A stretch of DNA of 49,535 bases from positions 1 to 49,535 of the forward strand of contig NZ_PQIA01000071.1 of NCBI RefSeq assembly GCF_003385235.1, written 5' to 3'. The position numbers and the translations under genes are program-made. The stretch's first letter is position 1, and each line of letters starts with the position of its first letter. Of this stretch, positions 17,060-25,259 are shown piece after piece. This stretch comes from Amycolatopsis circi (GTDB lineage: Bacteria; Actinomycetota; Actinomycetes; Mycobacteriales; Pseudonocardiaceae). Below the pieces are notes generated by a model. It was not told the origin of the DNA. It did no database searches and worked only from the letters and a program-made list of their open reading frames with translations.

Positions 17060-18647
17060 ACCCGGCGATTTTCGCGTCGACCACCAGCGGACGGTCGAGT
17101 CCGGCAGCGACCCGGGTGGCCACTTCGTCGAGGTCTCCCTTGCTGCGGACGGTGATCCCGTCACAGCCGTAGCCGCGGGCGATAGCGGCGATGTCGGTGT
17201 CCGGGAAGGTCACCGTGTCGGCGGGGTGGCCGCCGGGTTCGAAGAAGTAGACCTCGGCACCGTAGGCGTGGTCGTTGTAGACGACGATCAGCATCGGCAG
17301 CTTCAGACGTACGACTGTTTCCAGTTCGGCGATGCTCATCAGGAACCCGCCGTCGCCGCACGCCGCGACCGGGAAGCGGTCTGGCTGGGCGAGTGCCGCG
17401 CCGATCGCGGTGGCCAGTCCGAGGCCGATCGACTGGAACGCCTGGGTGAAGCAGAAGCCGTTCTCGTCGGGGACGTCGAGGTACATCGTGGGGTAGCCCA
17501 TGAAGTTCCCGGAATCGACGCCGACGACGCGGTTGGCCGGAAGGAGGTCATCCAGCGCGACGGACAGGGTGCGCGGGTCGATGACGTCGGTGGTCCCGGC
17601 ATCGTCGTGCTCGTTGTCCCGCCAACGGATTCCCTCGGCGATCCGTGCTTTAAGCTCATCGCTTCGGTATCCATTGTGGACCTCGACCTGCTCGGCCACC
17701 GCTGCAGCGGTACCGGCGACGTCGCCGACAATGCCTAAGTCGACTGGTCGGATCCGGCCCAGCGCAGCAGATTCCAGGTCGACCTGCACGAGAGTCGTTT
17801 CCGGCGAGAGCAACCGTCCGTGCGCGGTGGTCCAGTCGTTGAGCGCGGAACCCCAGCCGACTACGACGTCCGCGCCCTGGATCAGCTCGGTCGTCAGCGG
17901 AGACGAAAACCCGCCGGACACCCCGATCGACCAAGGCTCACCAGTGAACAGTCCTTTCGCGACGGCGCCCTCGGCGAGTAGCGCACCACAGCGGTCCGCC
18001 AGCGCGACCAGTTCCGTCCGCGCGGCCCGGGAACCGCGTCCACATAGGAATACCGGACGTTCGGCGCGTTGCAGGATCGAAGCGAGCGCCTGCACCTCGG
18101 CCTCCGCGGCTCGCGGTTGAGGCAATGGCGCGATGGCCGCCAGACCGTCAAGGAGGCTTTCCTCGAACGGCTCGGCTTGCACGTCCAACGGGAGTCGCAA
18201 AAGGACAGTCCGTCGATCCCGCCGCGCTTGAGTGAACGCACGCCGCACATCGGCCAACGCGGTTTGAGCGGACCGCACCAGGATGCTGCTCGCTCCCACC
18301 GACCGGGCGAGCGCGTCCTGGTCGATGTGGAAGTTCGACAGCGGATCAGTCGCCTCGCCGGTCACGATGATCAGCGGCGTCCGGCTCTTCGCCGCCTCCC
18401 CGATCCCGGTGGTCGCGTTGCCCAGCCCGCAGCCCTGATGCACCGACACCGCCGCGACCTCGCCGCTGCACCGCGCGTAGGCGTCGGCCATGGTGGTCGC
18501 GCCGCCCTCGTGCCGGGCCGCGACGAACTCGGCCCCGCCCTCGATCAGGCCGTTGGTGAAGTGGAAATTCCCGCTCCCGACAACGCCGAACGCCTTGCGG
18601 ACGCCGAATCGGGCCAACGCGATCCCGACGGCTTGAGCGACGTTCAC
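17019..18647 (-). CDS. Thiamine-pyrophosphate-dependent enzyme (acetolactate synthase/2-oxoacid decarboxylase family)
   Basis: A 542-aa three-domain TPP enzyme. The N-terminal Pyr domain has catalytic Glu47 in ARHEGGA, the central domain is about 190-320, and the C-terminal PP domain has the TPP motif GDGGF (431) to YND (458). It lacks obvious large-subunit acetolactate synthase features next to a small subunit and has no ilv neighbours, so a 2-oxoacid decarboxylase or lyase is more likely. GTG 18647 overlaps the cyclase stop as GTGA, so both are made from one transcript. Confidence 0.87.
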   Translation of the reverse strand: MNVAQAVGIALARFGVRKAFGVVGSGNFHFTNGLIEGGAEFVAARHEGGATTMADAYARCSGEVAAVSVHQGCGLGNATTGIGEAAKSRTPLIIVTGEATDPLSNFHIDQDALARSVGASSILVRSAQTALADVRRAFTQARRDRRTVLLRLPLDVQAEPFEESLLDGLAAIAPLPQPRAAEAEVQALASILQRAERPVFLCGRGSRAARTELVALADRCGALLAEGAVAKGLFTGEPWSIGVSGGFSSPLTTELIQGADVVVGWGSALNDWTTAHGRLLSPETTLVQVDLESAALGRIRPVDLGIVGDVAGTAAAVAEQVEVHNGYRSDELKARIAEGIRWRDNEHDDAGTTDVIDPRTLSVALDDLLPANRVVGVDSGNFMGYPTMYLDVPDENGFCFTQAFQSIGLGLATAIGAALAQPDRFPVAACGDGGFLMSIAELETVVRLKLPMLIVVYNDHAYGAEVYFFEPGGHPADTVTFPDTDIAAIARGYGCDGITVRSKGDLDEVATRVAAGLDRPLVVDAKIAGFSAWWLQAAMTHH

Positions 18648-19441
18648 GCCTGGCCTCCTGGCGTCACCGCGAGCACCCGCGCCGGGCTGCCGGTTCCGCC
18701 GACGATCGGCAGCGGGCAGACCACGACAAGCGCCCCGGTCGGCGGCAGCGAGCCGAGATTCTGCAACGAGGTGATGCCGTACTTGTCCGCGCCGAGCAGG
18801 TGGTGGTGCGCGGGCATCGGCGGGTCGAGCGCGAAGCCGTTCCCGGCGTCGATGCCGACAGTTTCCACGCCGTAGCCAGCGATCGGCGTCTCCTCGGCGA
18901 GCCACTTCGCCGCCTCGGCGGAGATGCCGGGAGTGTGGCTGGCCCCGTCGGAGAAGTTGAGGAACGCGTCGCGGTCTTGCGCGTATTGGTCCCACCCGGA
19001 GTGCACGAGCAGCCAGCCGCCCGCCCGTAACGACCCGTGCTCGGCTTCCCAGGCCCGGATGTCGTCGATCTCCAGCAGGAAGTCCGGATCGTCCGCGACG
19101 CGCGCGGAGATGTCGAGGACGTGCGCGGGCCCGATCAGCCGGCCGACCGGCAATTCCGAAACGTCCGCGCCGTCGCGGTTGGAGATCCAGTGCCGCGGCG
19201 CGTCGAGGTGGGTGCCGATGTGCTCGCCGGTGTGGATGTTGTTGTGCCGCCACAACGGCCCGGAGTCGTCGAACTCGCTGACCGATTCGAGGCTGAAGTC
19301 GATCAGATTCGCGAACGGTTCGGGCAGTTGCAGGGTCGGGGTGGCGGCGCTGAGCTTGTTGGTGAGGTCGACGACCTGCAGCCGGCCCTCGGCCAGCTGG
19401 GTCAGGAGCTGGTCGACCGCGGTGTCGGCGGGGGTGCTCAT
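18644..19441 (-). CDS. Cyclase-family metal hydrolase (kynurenine formamidase/isatin hydrolase-like)
   Basis: A 265-aa metallohydrolase with the family motif HIGTHLDAP (His74, His78, Asp80) and an upstream ligand candidate His70, plus AGYGVETVGIDAG and the C-terminal PLPIVGGTGSPARVLAV. Relatives hydrolyse N-formylkynurenine, isatin or other cyclic or acyl amides. ATG 19441 has GAGAGGA 8 nt upstream. It is first in a two-gene operon with the TPP enzyme, which suggests ring opening or deacylation to a 2-oxoacid that is then decarboxylated. The substrate is inference. Confidence 0.87.
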   Translation of the reverse strand: MSTPADTAVDQLLTQLAEGRLQVVDLTNKLSAATPTLQLPEPFANLIDFSLESVSEFDDSGPLWRHNNIHTGEHIGTHLDAPRHWISNRDGADVSELPVGRLIGPAHVLDISARVADDPDFLLEIDDIRAWEAEHGSLRAGGWLLVHSGWDQYAQDRDAFLNFSDGASHTPGISAEAAKWLAEETPIAGYGVETVGIDAGNGFALDPPMPAHHHLLGADKYGITSLQNLGSLPPTGALVVVCPLPIVGGTGSPARVLAVTPGGQA

Positions 19442-19492
19442 CGGTGCGTCCTCTCGGTCGCGGGGCGCGCTATTGCGGATCCTTGACGGTCG

Positions 19493-19521
19493 TTGACAGC
19501 GCGGAAGGCCATATCTACAGT
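19493..19521 (+). promoter_or_regulatory. Sigma-A-type promoter for the class V enzyme/permease operon
   Basis: TTGACA (19493-19498), a 17-bp spacer and TACAGT (19516-19521) form a near-consensus promoter, the best -35/-10 pair in the window. Transcription would start near 19528, leaving an untranslated leader of about 170 nt before GTG 19699. The leader shows no recognised riboswitch. Confidence 0.65.
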
Positions 19522-19698
19522 ACCGGTTTCAACAGCACTGACGGAATAGCTGCCGAAGATCAGTCAGGGTGAACACGGGGCCTCGACCAGGGCTTCCGGT
19601 GCCGCAAGGCCGCCGGGACGGAGCATCGACGCACGGTGCTCGCGCCGTTACGGTGGCGAACGGACCGGTCTCGCCCGCCAAGCAAGGAACGGAGTGTC

Positions 19699-20841
19699 GT
19701 GACCGACCAGCCCAGCCCAGTCGCTTTCCGGGCGCATTTCCCTGCCTTCGCCGACTCGGTGCACCTCGCGAGCTGCAGCCAGGGCGCGCTGTCGGACGCG
19801 CTGACCGCGGAGCTTTTCGAGTTCCAGTACACGATCCGCGAGTACGGGGCGCCGTGGGACAAGTGGATGGCGAAGGTCGCCGAGGCGCGGACGTTGTTCG
19901 CCCAGTTGATCGGCGCGGACGCCGACGACATCGCCGTCGTGCCGTCCGCGTCCGAAGGCGCGTATCAGGTCGCGTCCACGCAGGCGTGGTCGAAGCGGCC
20001 GGGAATAGTCACGACCGACCTGGAATTCCCGTCGCTGGGCCATGTTTGGCTGGCGCAGCAGGGTCGCGGCGCGGACGTCCAGTTCGTCGCACACCACGAC
20101 GGCCTGGTCGACACCGAGGATTACGCCGCGCTCATCACCGAGCAAACGCAACTGGTGTCCGTCCCGTTGGTCAGCTACGCCAACGGCTTGCGGTTCCCGG
20201 TGCGCGAAGTTGCCGCACTGGCCAGGGAAAACGGTGCCCGAAGCTTCGTCGATGCCTACCAGGGTCTCGGCGTCGAGCCGGTCGACGTCACCGAACTCGG
20301 CTGCGACTATCTCGTCAGCGGCAGCCTGAAGTACCTGCTCGGCATCTCCGGGATCGCCTTCCTCTATGTGCGGCCGGGCTTGCGCGATGAGGTTTCCCCG
20401 CCGCTGACCGGCTGGTTCGGCCGGACGAATCCGTTCGAATTCAACCCGCGGCACCTCGACTATCCCGAACACGCCCGCCGATTCGAGACCGGGACACCGT
20501 CGATCCCGTCCGCGTACGGCGCGGTCGCCGGGCTGAAACTGTTGCACCAGTTGGACGCGCACCGCGTGCGTGACCACATTGGCGGGTTGACCGGGCAGCT
20601 GCAGCAGCGGTTGCTCGACGATGGGGAGCAGCTCCGGTCCCCGCTGGACGACGCGCGGCGCGGTCCGCTCGTCGCCCTGGCCGACCGGGATCCCGACGCG
20701 CTGGCGGCGTTCCTCGCCGGGCGGCGGATCGTGTGCAGTGCCCGCGGCGACGTGCTGCGGATGTCCTTGCACTACTACAACGTCGAGTCCGATCTCGACG
20801 CCGTCGTCGCGGCGATCGCCGAGTACCGGGCGAGCCAGTAG
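19699..20841 (+). CDS. PLP-dependent enzyme, aminotransferase class V fold (kynureninase/isopenicillin-epimerase-like)
   Basis: A 380-aa fold-type I PLP enzyme. Asp185 in FVDAYQG should bind the pyridine nitrogen and Lys211 in SGSLKYLLG forms the Schiff base. The N-terminus (VHLASCSQGALSDAL) resembles the small-ligand binding start of kynureninase-like proteins. GTG 19699 is preceded by AAGGAACGGAG. It is followed after 9 bp by an amino-acid permease and divergently faces the cyclase/TPP operon, so it probably acts on an imported amino acid. True kynureninase activity is not shown. Confidence 0.87.
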   Translation: MTDQPSPVAFRAHFPAFADSVHLASCSQGALSDALTAELFEFQYTIREYGAPWDKWMAKVAEARTLFAQLIGADADDIAVVPSASEGAYQVASTQAWSKRPGIVTTDLEFPSLGHVWLAQQGRGADVQFVAHHDGLVDTEDYAALITEQTQLVSVPLVSYANGLRFPVREVAALARENGARSFVDAYQGLGVEPVDVTELGCDYLVSGSLKYLLGISGIAFLYVRPGLRDEVSPPLTGWFGRTNPFEFNPRHLDYPEHARRFETGTPSIPSAYGAVAGLKLLHQLDAHRVRDHIGGLTGQLQQRLLDDGEQLRSPLDDARRGPLVALADRDPDALAAFLAGRRIVCSARGDVLRMSLHYYNVESDLDAVVAAIAEYRASQ

Positions 20842-20850
20842 GGAGCAGAC

Positions 20851-22287
20851 ATGGCCGAGTCCCCGTCCCCGAACCGGTTGCAGCGGAGGCTGCGTGGCAG
20901 GCAGTTGACGATGATCGGAATCGGCGGGGCCATCGGCACCGGCTTGTTCCTCGGATCGAGCCTGGCGATCTCGCACGCGGGACCGGGCGTGGTGCTCGCT
21001 TACGTCCTTTGTGGACTGGTGGCGCTGACGATTTCGTGGGCGCTGGCGGAAATGGTGGTGGTGCACCCGGCCGCGGGCGCGTTCGGCAGCATCGCGCAGA
21101 AGTATCTCGGCGCGGGCAGCGGGTTCGTGGTGCGCTGGGCGTATTGGGCGATGCAAGTGATCGCGATCGGCGGCGAGACGATCGCGGCCGGCGTGTACGT
21201 CCAGTTCTGGTGGCCGCAGATTCCGTTGTGGGTGCCGGTCGCGGTGTTCTCGCTGCTGGTGATCGTCGTCAACGGCGCGGCGGTGCACATTTTCGGCGAG
21301 TTCGAGTACTGGTTCGCGATGATCAAGGTCTGCGCGATCCTGGTGTTCGTCGCGCTCGGCTTGATTCTGGTGTTCTTCGGCCTGCCGAAGGCGCCCGCAC
21401 CCGGTCTGACGAATCTCAGTGCGGGCGGCGGATTCCTGCCGAACGGGATGTCCGGTCTGTTGCTGGCTATGGTGTTCGTGCTGTTCAGCTACATCGGCAC
21501 CGAGGTGGTTTCGGTGACCGCGGCCGAATCCGAGAACCCGACCCGAGACATCCCGCGTGCGGCTCGGGCGATGGTGGTGCGGCTGGCGATCTTCTACGTC
21601 GCCGCGATGCTCATCGTCGTCTTGGTGGTGCCGTGGACTGTCACCGGCGAGGGCGGTTCGATCACCGCCAGCCCGTTCGTCCGCGTCTTCCAGGCTGCTG
21701 GAGTTCCGGCGGCGGCAACAATCATGAACTTCGTGGTCCTGACTGCCGCGTTGTCGAGCGCGAACACCAACCTTTACCTCACCACGCGGATGCTGCATTC
21801 CCTTGCCGAACACCGGTTCGCCCCGTCCTGGGCGGGACGGCTCACCCGGTCCGGCGTGCCGCGCAACGCGCTCGTCCTGTCCACCGCGGGCCTCGTGATC
21901 GCGACCATCCTGTCCAAGAATTCCGATTCCAACGCGTATCTCGTGCTGTTCGGCATTTCGATCTTCGCCGCGCTCATCGTGTGGATGATCATTCTGGTGA
22001 CGCATGTGGCGTTCCGGATCCGCCGTCGCCGGGCCGGATTGCCGCCGTCGCCAGTGCGGTTGTGGGGCGCGCCGGTGGTGAACGTCGTAGTGATCGCTTT
22101 CCTTGCCACGGTCCTGATTTCGACGTTCTGGATCGAAGGTCTCGACCCGGCGTGGAAGTTCGGGATTCCGTTCTTCGTCCTGCTGGTGGTGGCCTACCTG
22201 GTGCTGCGGGCGACCGGGCGCACGAAACAAGCCACGGAAGCGGAATTGGAAGACTCGACGTTGGTCGAGGTGCGCGAAAAGGCGTGA
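20851..22287 (+). CDS. Amino-acid permease, AAT/APC family (GabP/AnsP-like)
   Basis: A 478-aa protein with about 12 hydrophobic segments. It has the APC signature RLRGRQLTMIGIGGAIGTGL at TM1 and SYIGTEVVSVTAAESENPTRDIPRA at TM6 and following loop. It is intact, unlike the permease remnant at 16265. It lies 9 bp after the class V enzyme and is presumably co-transcribed to import its substrate. Its TGA directly abuts the TetR stop on the other strand, with no spacing. Confidence 0.92.
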   Translation: MAESPSPNRLQRRLRGRQLTMIGIGGAIGTGLFLGSSLAISHAGPGVVLAYVLCGLVALTISWALAEMVVVHPAAGAFGSIAQKYLGAGSGFVVRWAYWAMQVIAIGGETIAAGVYVQFWWPQIPLWVPVAVFSLLVIVVNGAAVHIFGEFEYWFAMIKVCAILVFVALGLILVFFGLPKAPAPGLTNLSAGGGFLPNGMSGLLLAMVFVLFSYIGTEVVSVTAAESENPTRDIPRAARAMVVRLAIFYVAAMLIVVLVVPWTVTGEGGSITASPFVRVFQAAGVPAAATIMNFVVLTAALSSANTNLYLTTRMLHSLAEHRFAPSWAGRLTRSGVPRNALVLSTAGLVIATILSKNSDSNAYLVLFGISIFAALIVWMIILVTHVAFRIRRRRAGLPPSPVRLWGAPVVNVVVIAFLATVLISTFWIEGLDPAWKFGIPFFVLLVVAYLVLRATGRTKQATEAELEDSTLVEVREKA

Positions 22288-22851
22288 TCACGGGGTCAGG
22301 TGGGCGGCGAGTTCGGCCGCCGCCTCCTGTACCCGCGCCGCGAAATCCGCGCCTTCGGGATGATCGGTCCATCGCTCGAACGCGGTTTGGAAGACCGCGA
22401 TGCCGACCTGTGCGAGCATCTTCGCGCTCGACTCGGTCGCACCTCGTTCTCGCAACGCCTCGACGACTGCTTCGGTGACGGCCGCGAGTTTCGTGCGCTC
22501 GCGTTCCTGCAACTCCGGGCTGGACGCGATGACCGCACGGCGTTGCGCGGCATGCGAAACCAGGCCAGCGAACAAATCACCAGCCTCGACCAACGCGGCC
22601 AGTAGCGCTTGGAACGGCGGAAGCGCGAGGTCCGCGCGCCGGACAGCGTCGGCCATGGCGTCCGGGAGCTGCTCTGACCCAGCGAACAACACGTCGCGTT
22701 TGTCGGCGAAGTAGCGCGAGAACGTGCGACGGGTGAGCCCGGCACGCTCGGTGATCTGCGTGACCGTGGCGTTCTCGTAGCCATGCTCAGCGAACAGCTC
22801 CAGCGCGGCCGCGCGGAGCCGCTCCTTGGCTTCCGGATCCCAGCGCGGCAT
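22288..22851 (-). CDS. TetR-family regulator controlling the divergent SDR
   Basis: A 187-aa TetR protein with helix-turn-helix at about 11-58 (ENATVTQITERAGLTRRTFSRYF). It has a -10 box TAGGAT (minus strand, 22863-22858) ending 6 nt before its ATG, so a leaderless transcript is likely. Two operators of related sequence fill the 86-bp divergent region and overlap the promoters of both genes, so it probably represses itself and the SDR gene. Confidence 0.9.
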   Translation of the reverse strand: MPRWDPEAKERLRAAALELFAEHGYENATVTQITERAGLTRRTFSRYFADKRDVLFAGSEQLPDAMADAVRRADLALPPFQALLAALVEAGDLFAGLVSHAAQRRAVIASSPELQERERTKLAAVTEAVVEALRERGATESSAKMLAQVGIAVFQTAFERWTDHPEGADFAARVQEAAAELAAHLTP

Positions 22852-22867
22852 GGGGTGATCCTAGCAG

Positions 22868-22919
22868 TGATGACTCAATGGGACATCACTGCTACTGTTG
22901 ATGTCTCACTGAGTCATCA
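22868..22919. promoter_or_regulatory. Twin TetR operators flanking the SDR -10 box
   Basis: Two 21-bp dyads, 22868-22888 and 22899-22919, each read TGATG...CATCA at the outside and are near reverse complements of each other with 2 mismatches in 20 bp. Their centres are 31 bp apart, about three helical turns. The SDR -10 candidate TACTGT (22893-22898) lies exactly between them. Confidence 0.75.
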
Positions 22920-22937
22920 ACTTCGAGAGGACCGATC

Positions 22938-23663
22938 ATGTCTTTGGTTGACCAGCGGGTCGTCGTCATCGGCGGCAGTTCGGGCATGGGATTGGCGACC
23001 GCGCGCGCCGCGGCGGAGGCGGGCGCGTCCGTCACGATCGCGTCGAGCGGCAAGGAACGGCTGGACGCGGCGCTCGCCGAATTGCCGGATAGCTGTGAAG
23101 GATTCGTCGCCGACGTACGCGACGACGCGAACGTCGCGGCCCTGTTCGAGCACGTCGGCACGCTCGACCACCTCGTGTACACCGCAGGCGACGCGCCACA
23201 TCAACAGCCGCTCGCCGACCTTTCGCTCGATGACGCGCAGAGCGGGTTTTATGTCCGTTATTGGGGCGTCGTGAGTGCGGTGAAGCACGCTGCGCCGCGG
23301 ATCCGGCCGGGCGGTTCGATCGTGCTGACGTCCGGGATCATCGGCGTCCGCCCGACGCCCGGCGCGGCGCTCGCGGCCGGTTCCGTGGGCGCGGTCGAGG
23401 GGCTCGCGCGCGGTCTGGCCGTCGACCTGGCCCCGGTGCGGGTCAACACGGTCCGCCCGGGACCGGTCCACACGCCGATGTGGGACGGGCTGCCGCAACC
23501 GCAACTGGACGCGATGGTCGCCGCGTTCACCGAACGAACGCTGACCAAATCGGTCGGCGAGGCGGACCAGGTGGCGGCGACCAACGTGTACTTGATGGAG
23601 AACAGTTTCGTGACCGGTGCGGTGATCACCGTCGACGGAGGGTTCGTGCTTACGGGAAGCTGA
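22938..23663 (+). CDS. Atypical short-chain dehydrogenase without YxxxK
   Basis: A 241-aa SDR-fold protein. The NAD(P)-binding motif GGSSGMG (12-18) and a clear Rossmann pattern are present, Ser132 stands at the catalytic serine, and the C-terminal NSFVTGAVITVDGGF is classical. The segment where Tyr-xxx-Lys should be (141-152) reads PGAALAAGSVGA, so both catalytic residues are lost. It may be a binding or NAD-sensing protein or use another chemistry. ATG 22938 has GAGAGG upstream. Its 3' end overlaps the MBL gene on the other strand by 14 bp. Confidence 0.85.
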   Translation: MSLVDQRVVVIGGSSGMGLATARAAAEAGASVTIASSGKERLDAALAELPDSCEGFVADVRDDANVAALFEHVGTLDHLVYTAGDAPHQQPLADLSLDDAQSGFYVRYWGVVSAVKHAAPRIRPGGSIVLTSGIIGVRPTPGAALAAGSVGAVEGLARGLAVDLAPVRVNTVRPGPVHTPMWDGLPQPQLDAMVAAFTERTLTKSVGEADQVAATNVYLMENSFVTGAVITVDGGFVLTGS

Positions 23664-24402
23664 CCTGCTCGCCGGGCTTGAGCAGATGCAGCCGGTCCGC
23701 GAGCCCGGCCTGGGCGAAAGCCGGTCGAAGGGTGTCCGGGCCCTGGGTGAAATGCGCCCAATGCTCGAAGTGCAGCGGGACGACCTGACGCGCGTTCAGG
23801 ATCCGGGCCGCCTCGGCCGCGCCGTCGCTGGGCAGCGTGAGGTACGCGTCGCCGACCAGCGGAGTTTGCGCCCCGCCCGCGAACAGGACGGCGAGGTCGA
23901 TCCGCTCGAAGCGTTCGGCGATCTGTCGCACTACGTCGAGGGATGCGTTGTCGCCGCTGACGTAAACGGTCGGCTGGCCCGCGCTTTCGAGCACGAAACC
24001 GGTGACCTCGCCGACGAGATGCTCGCTGCCGTCGGGACCGTGCTGCGCGGGCACTCCGGTGATGCGGACGCCGCCGAGGTCGTACGACTCCCAGTTGGCC
24101 AGCGCTCGAACGGGGTCGCCGATCCGTTCCCTCGCCGAGGCGGTGGACAGGACGAGCGGGGCGTCGAGGGCGTACTTTCGCCCCGCCGCGTCCAGGTTGT
24201 CGGGGTGCTGATCGTGGGAGAGCAGCACCGCGTCCACCGCGCCGACCTCCGCCGCGGTGAGCGCGGGGCCGACGGTTTTCGCCAGCTTGCGGGTGCCGAT
24301 CGGGTAGTCGCCGGGGGCGTCGAAGGTGGGGTCGGTGAGCAGGCGGGTCTCGCCGTACTCGATGAGGGCGGTCGGGCCGCCGACGTACCGGATGCGCGTC
24401 AT
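23650..24402 (-). CDS. Metallo-beta-lactamase-fold hydrolase (UlaG-like)
   Basis: A 250-aa MBL-fold protein with metal motif LSHDQHPDNLD (His63, His66, Asp68), further ligands in VPAQHGP and VSGDNAS, and His in PLHFEHWAHF. The pattern resembles the UlaG/lactonase-like and general hydrolase branch, different from the two MBL genes upstream. ATG 24402 lies 8 bp after the stop of the second MBL gene. It is the last gene of a four-gene operon led by a TetR. Substrate unknown. Confidence 0.87.
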   Translation of the reverse strand: MTRIRYVGGPTALIEYGETRLLTDPTFDAPGDYPIGTRKLAKTVGPALTAAEVGAVDAVLLSHDQHPDNLDAAGRKYALDAPLVLSTASARERIGDPVRALANWESYDLGGVRITGVPAQHGPDGSEHLVGEVTGFVLESAGQPTVYVSGDNASLDVVRQIAERFERIDLAVLFAGGAQTPLVGDAYLTLPSDGAAEAARILNARQVVPLHFEHWAHFTQGPDTLRPAFAQAGLADRLHLLKPGEQVSFP

Positions 24403-24410
24403 GCGGGTAC

Positions 24411-25259
24411 TCAACTCGGGGAGGGCTGCGAGGTATTCCGGCGCAGCGCCTGGAATTCGACCGGGCTGTGCGCGCTGAACACCGACACCTCGTCCTGCTT
24501 TTCGCGGGCGAGAGTCTGCAACCGGGCGAGGTTGGCGCGGCGGGCGGACCCGTCCATCTGATTCATCACCTCGAACGCGCGCATGCCGGGCGGGCAGTGC
24601 GGGCGCACCGGGGCGACTTCGCCGTGGAAGAAGTACGCGTCGCCGGCGTGCAGGAGCCAGCTGTCGCCGGTGTCGACCGCGACGCCGGAGTGACCGTGCG
24701 TGTGGCCGGGCAGCGGGACGAGCAGGATTTCCGGCGGCAGACCCCGCAGCGGCTGCACCGCGTCGAAGCCGAACCACTTTTCGCCGGCCTCGTCGTAGGT
24801 GCTCCACAGTGGACTGTGCGCGAATTGTTCGGCCCGGTAACGCGTTTTCTCCGGGAAGCTCTTCGGGTTGTCCGCGGCGCGGCGTTCGGTGGTGCGGACA
24901 TGCACTGTGGCGTCCGGGAAATCGGCGAGACCGCCGGCGTGGTCGACGTCGAGGTGGGTCATCACGATGTGCCGGACGTCGGCGGGGTCGTGTCCCAGCG
25001 CCCGGATCTGCGCGACGGCGGTCTCCTCCATGGTCGGCTTCGCGCCGACCATCGCCATGAACGGACCGCCGAGCCAGCGCCGTGATTCGGTGACGCCGCG
25101 GGTGCCGAACCCCGTGTCGACCAGGACGAGCGAGTCGGCGGTCTCCACGAGCAGGCAGTGCGCGACGATCGTGCTGCGCCGCAGCATTCCGGGGCGGCCG
25201 TCGAGCGCCTTGCCGCCGAGCGGGCGCATCGTGCCGCAGTTGAGGTGGTGCACCTTCAT
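24411..25259 (-). CDS. Metallo-beta-lactamase-fold hydrolase (lactonase-like), paralogue 1
   Basis: A 282-aa MBL-fold protein. The metal-binding motif is THLDVDHAGG (His102, Asp104, Asp106, His107), an HxDxDH variant of HxHxDH, followed by LPGHTHGHSG and HAGDAYFF. The N-terminal half, with NCGTMRP, CHCLLVET-like and DTGFGT segments, resembles the AiiA-type acyl-homoserine lactonase branch, but lactonase activity is not shown. It is clearly a paralogue of the next gene (25256-26071), with which it overlaps by 4 bp (ATGA). Confidence 0.88.
   Translation of the reverse strand: MKVHHLNCGTMRPLGGKALDGRPGMLRRSTIVAHCLLVETADSLVLVDTGFGTRGVTESRRWLGGPFMAMVGAKPTMEETAVAQIRALGHDPADVRHIVMTHLDVDHAGGLADFPDATVHVRTTERRAADNPKSFPEKTRYRAEQFAHSPLWSTYDEAGEKWFGFDAVQPLRGLPPEILLVPLPGHTHGHSGVAVDTGDSWLLHAGDAYFFHGEVAPVRPHCPPGMRAFEVMNQMDGSARRANLARLQTLAREKQDEVSVFSAHSPVEFQALRRNTSQPSPS

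Noticed and set aside
19648..22230. 860-residue minus-strand open frame opposite the class V enzyme and permease
   Set aside because: Antisense shadow of two well-supported genes; composition is Arg/His/Asp/Pro-rich and unlike a protein domain.
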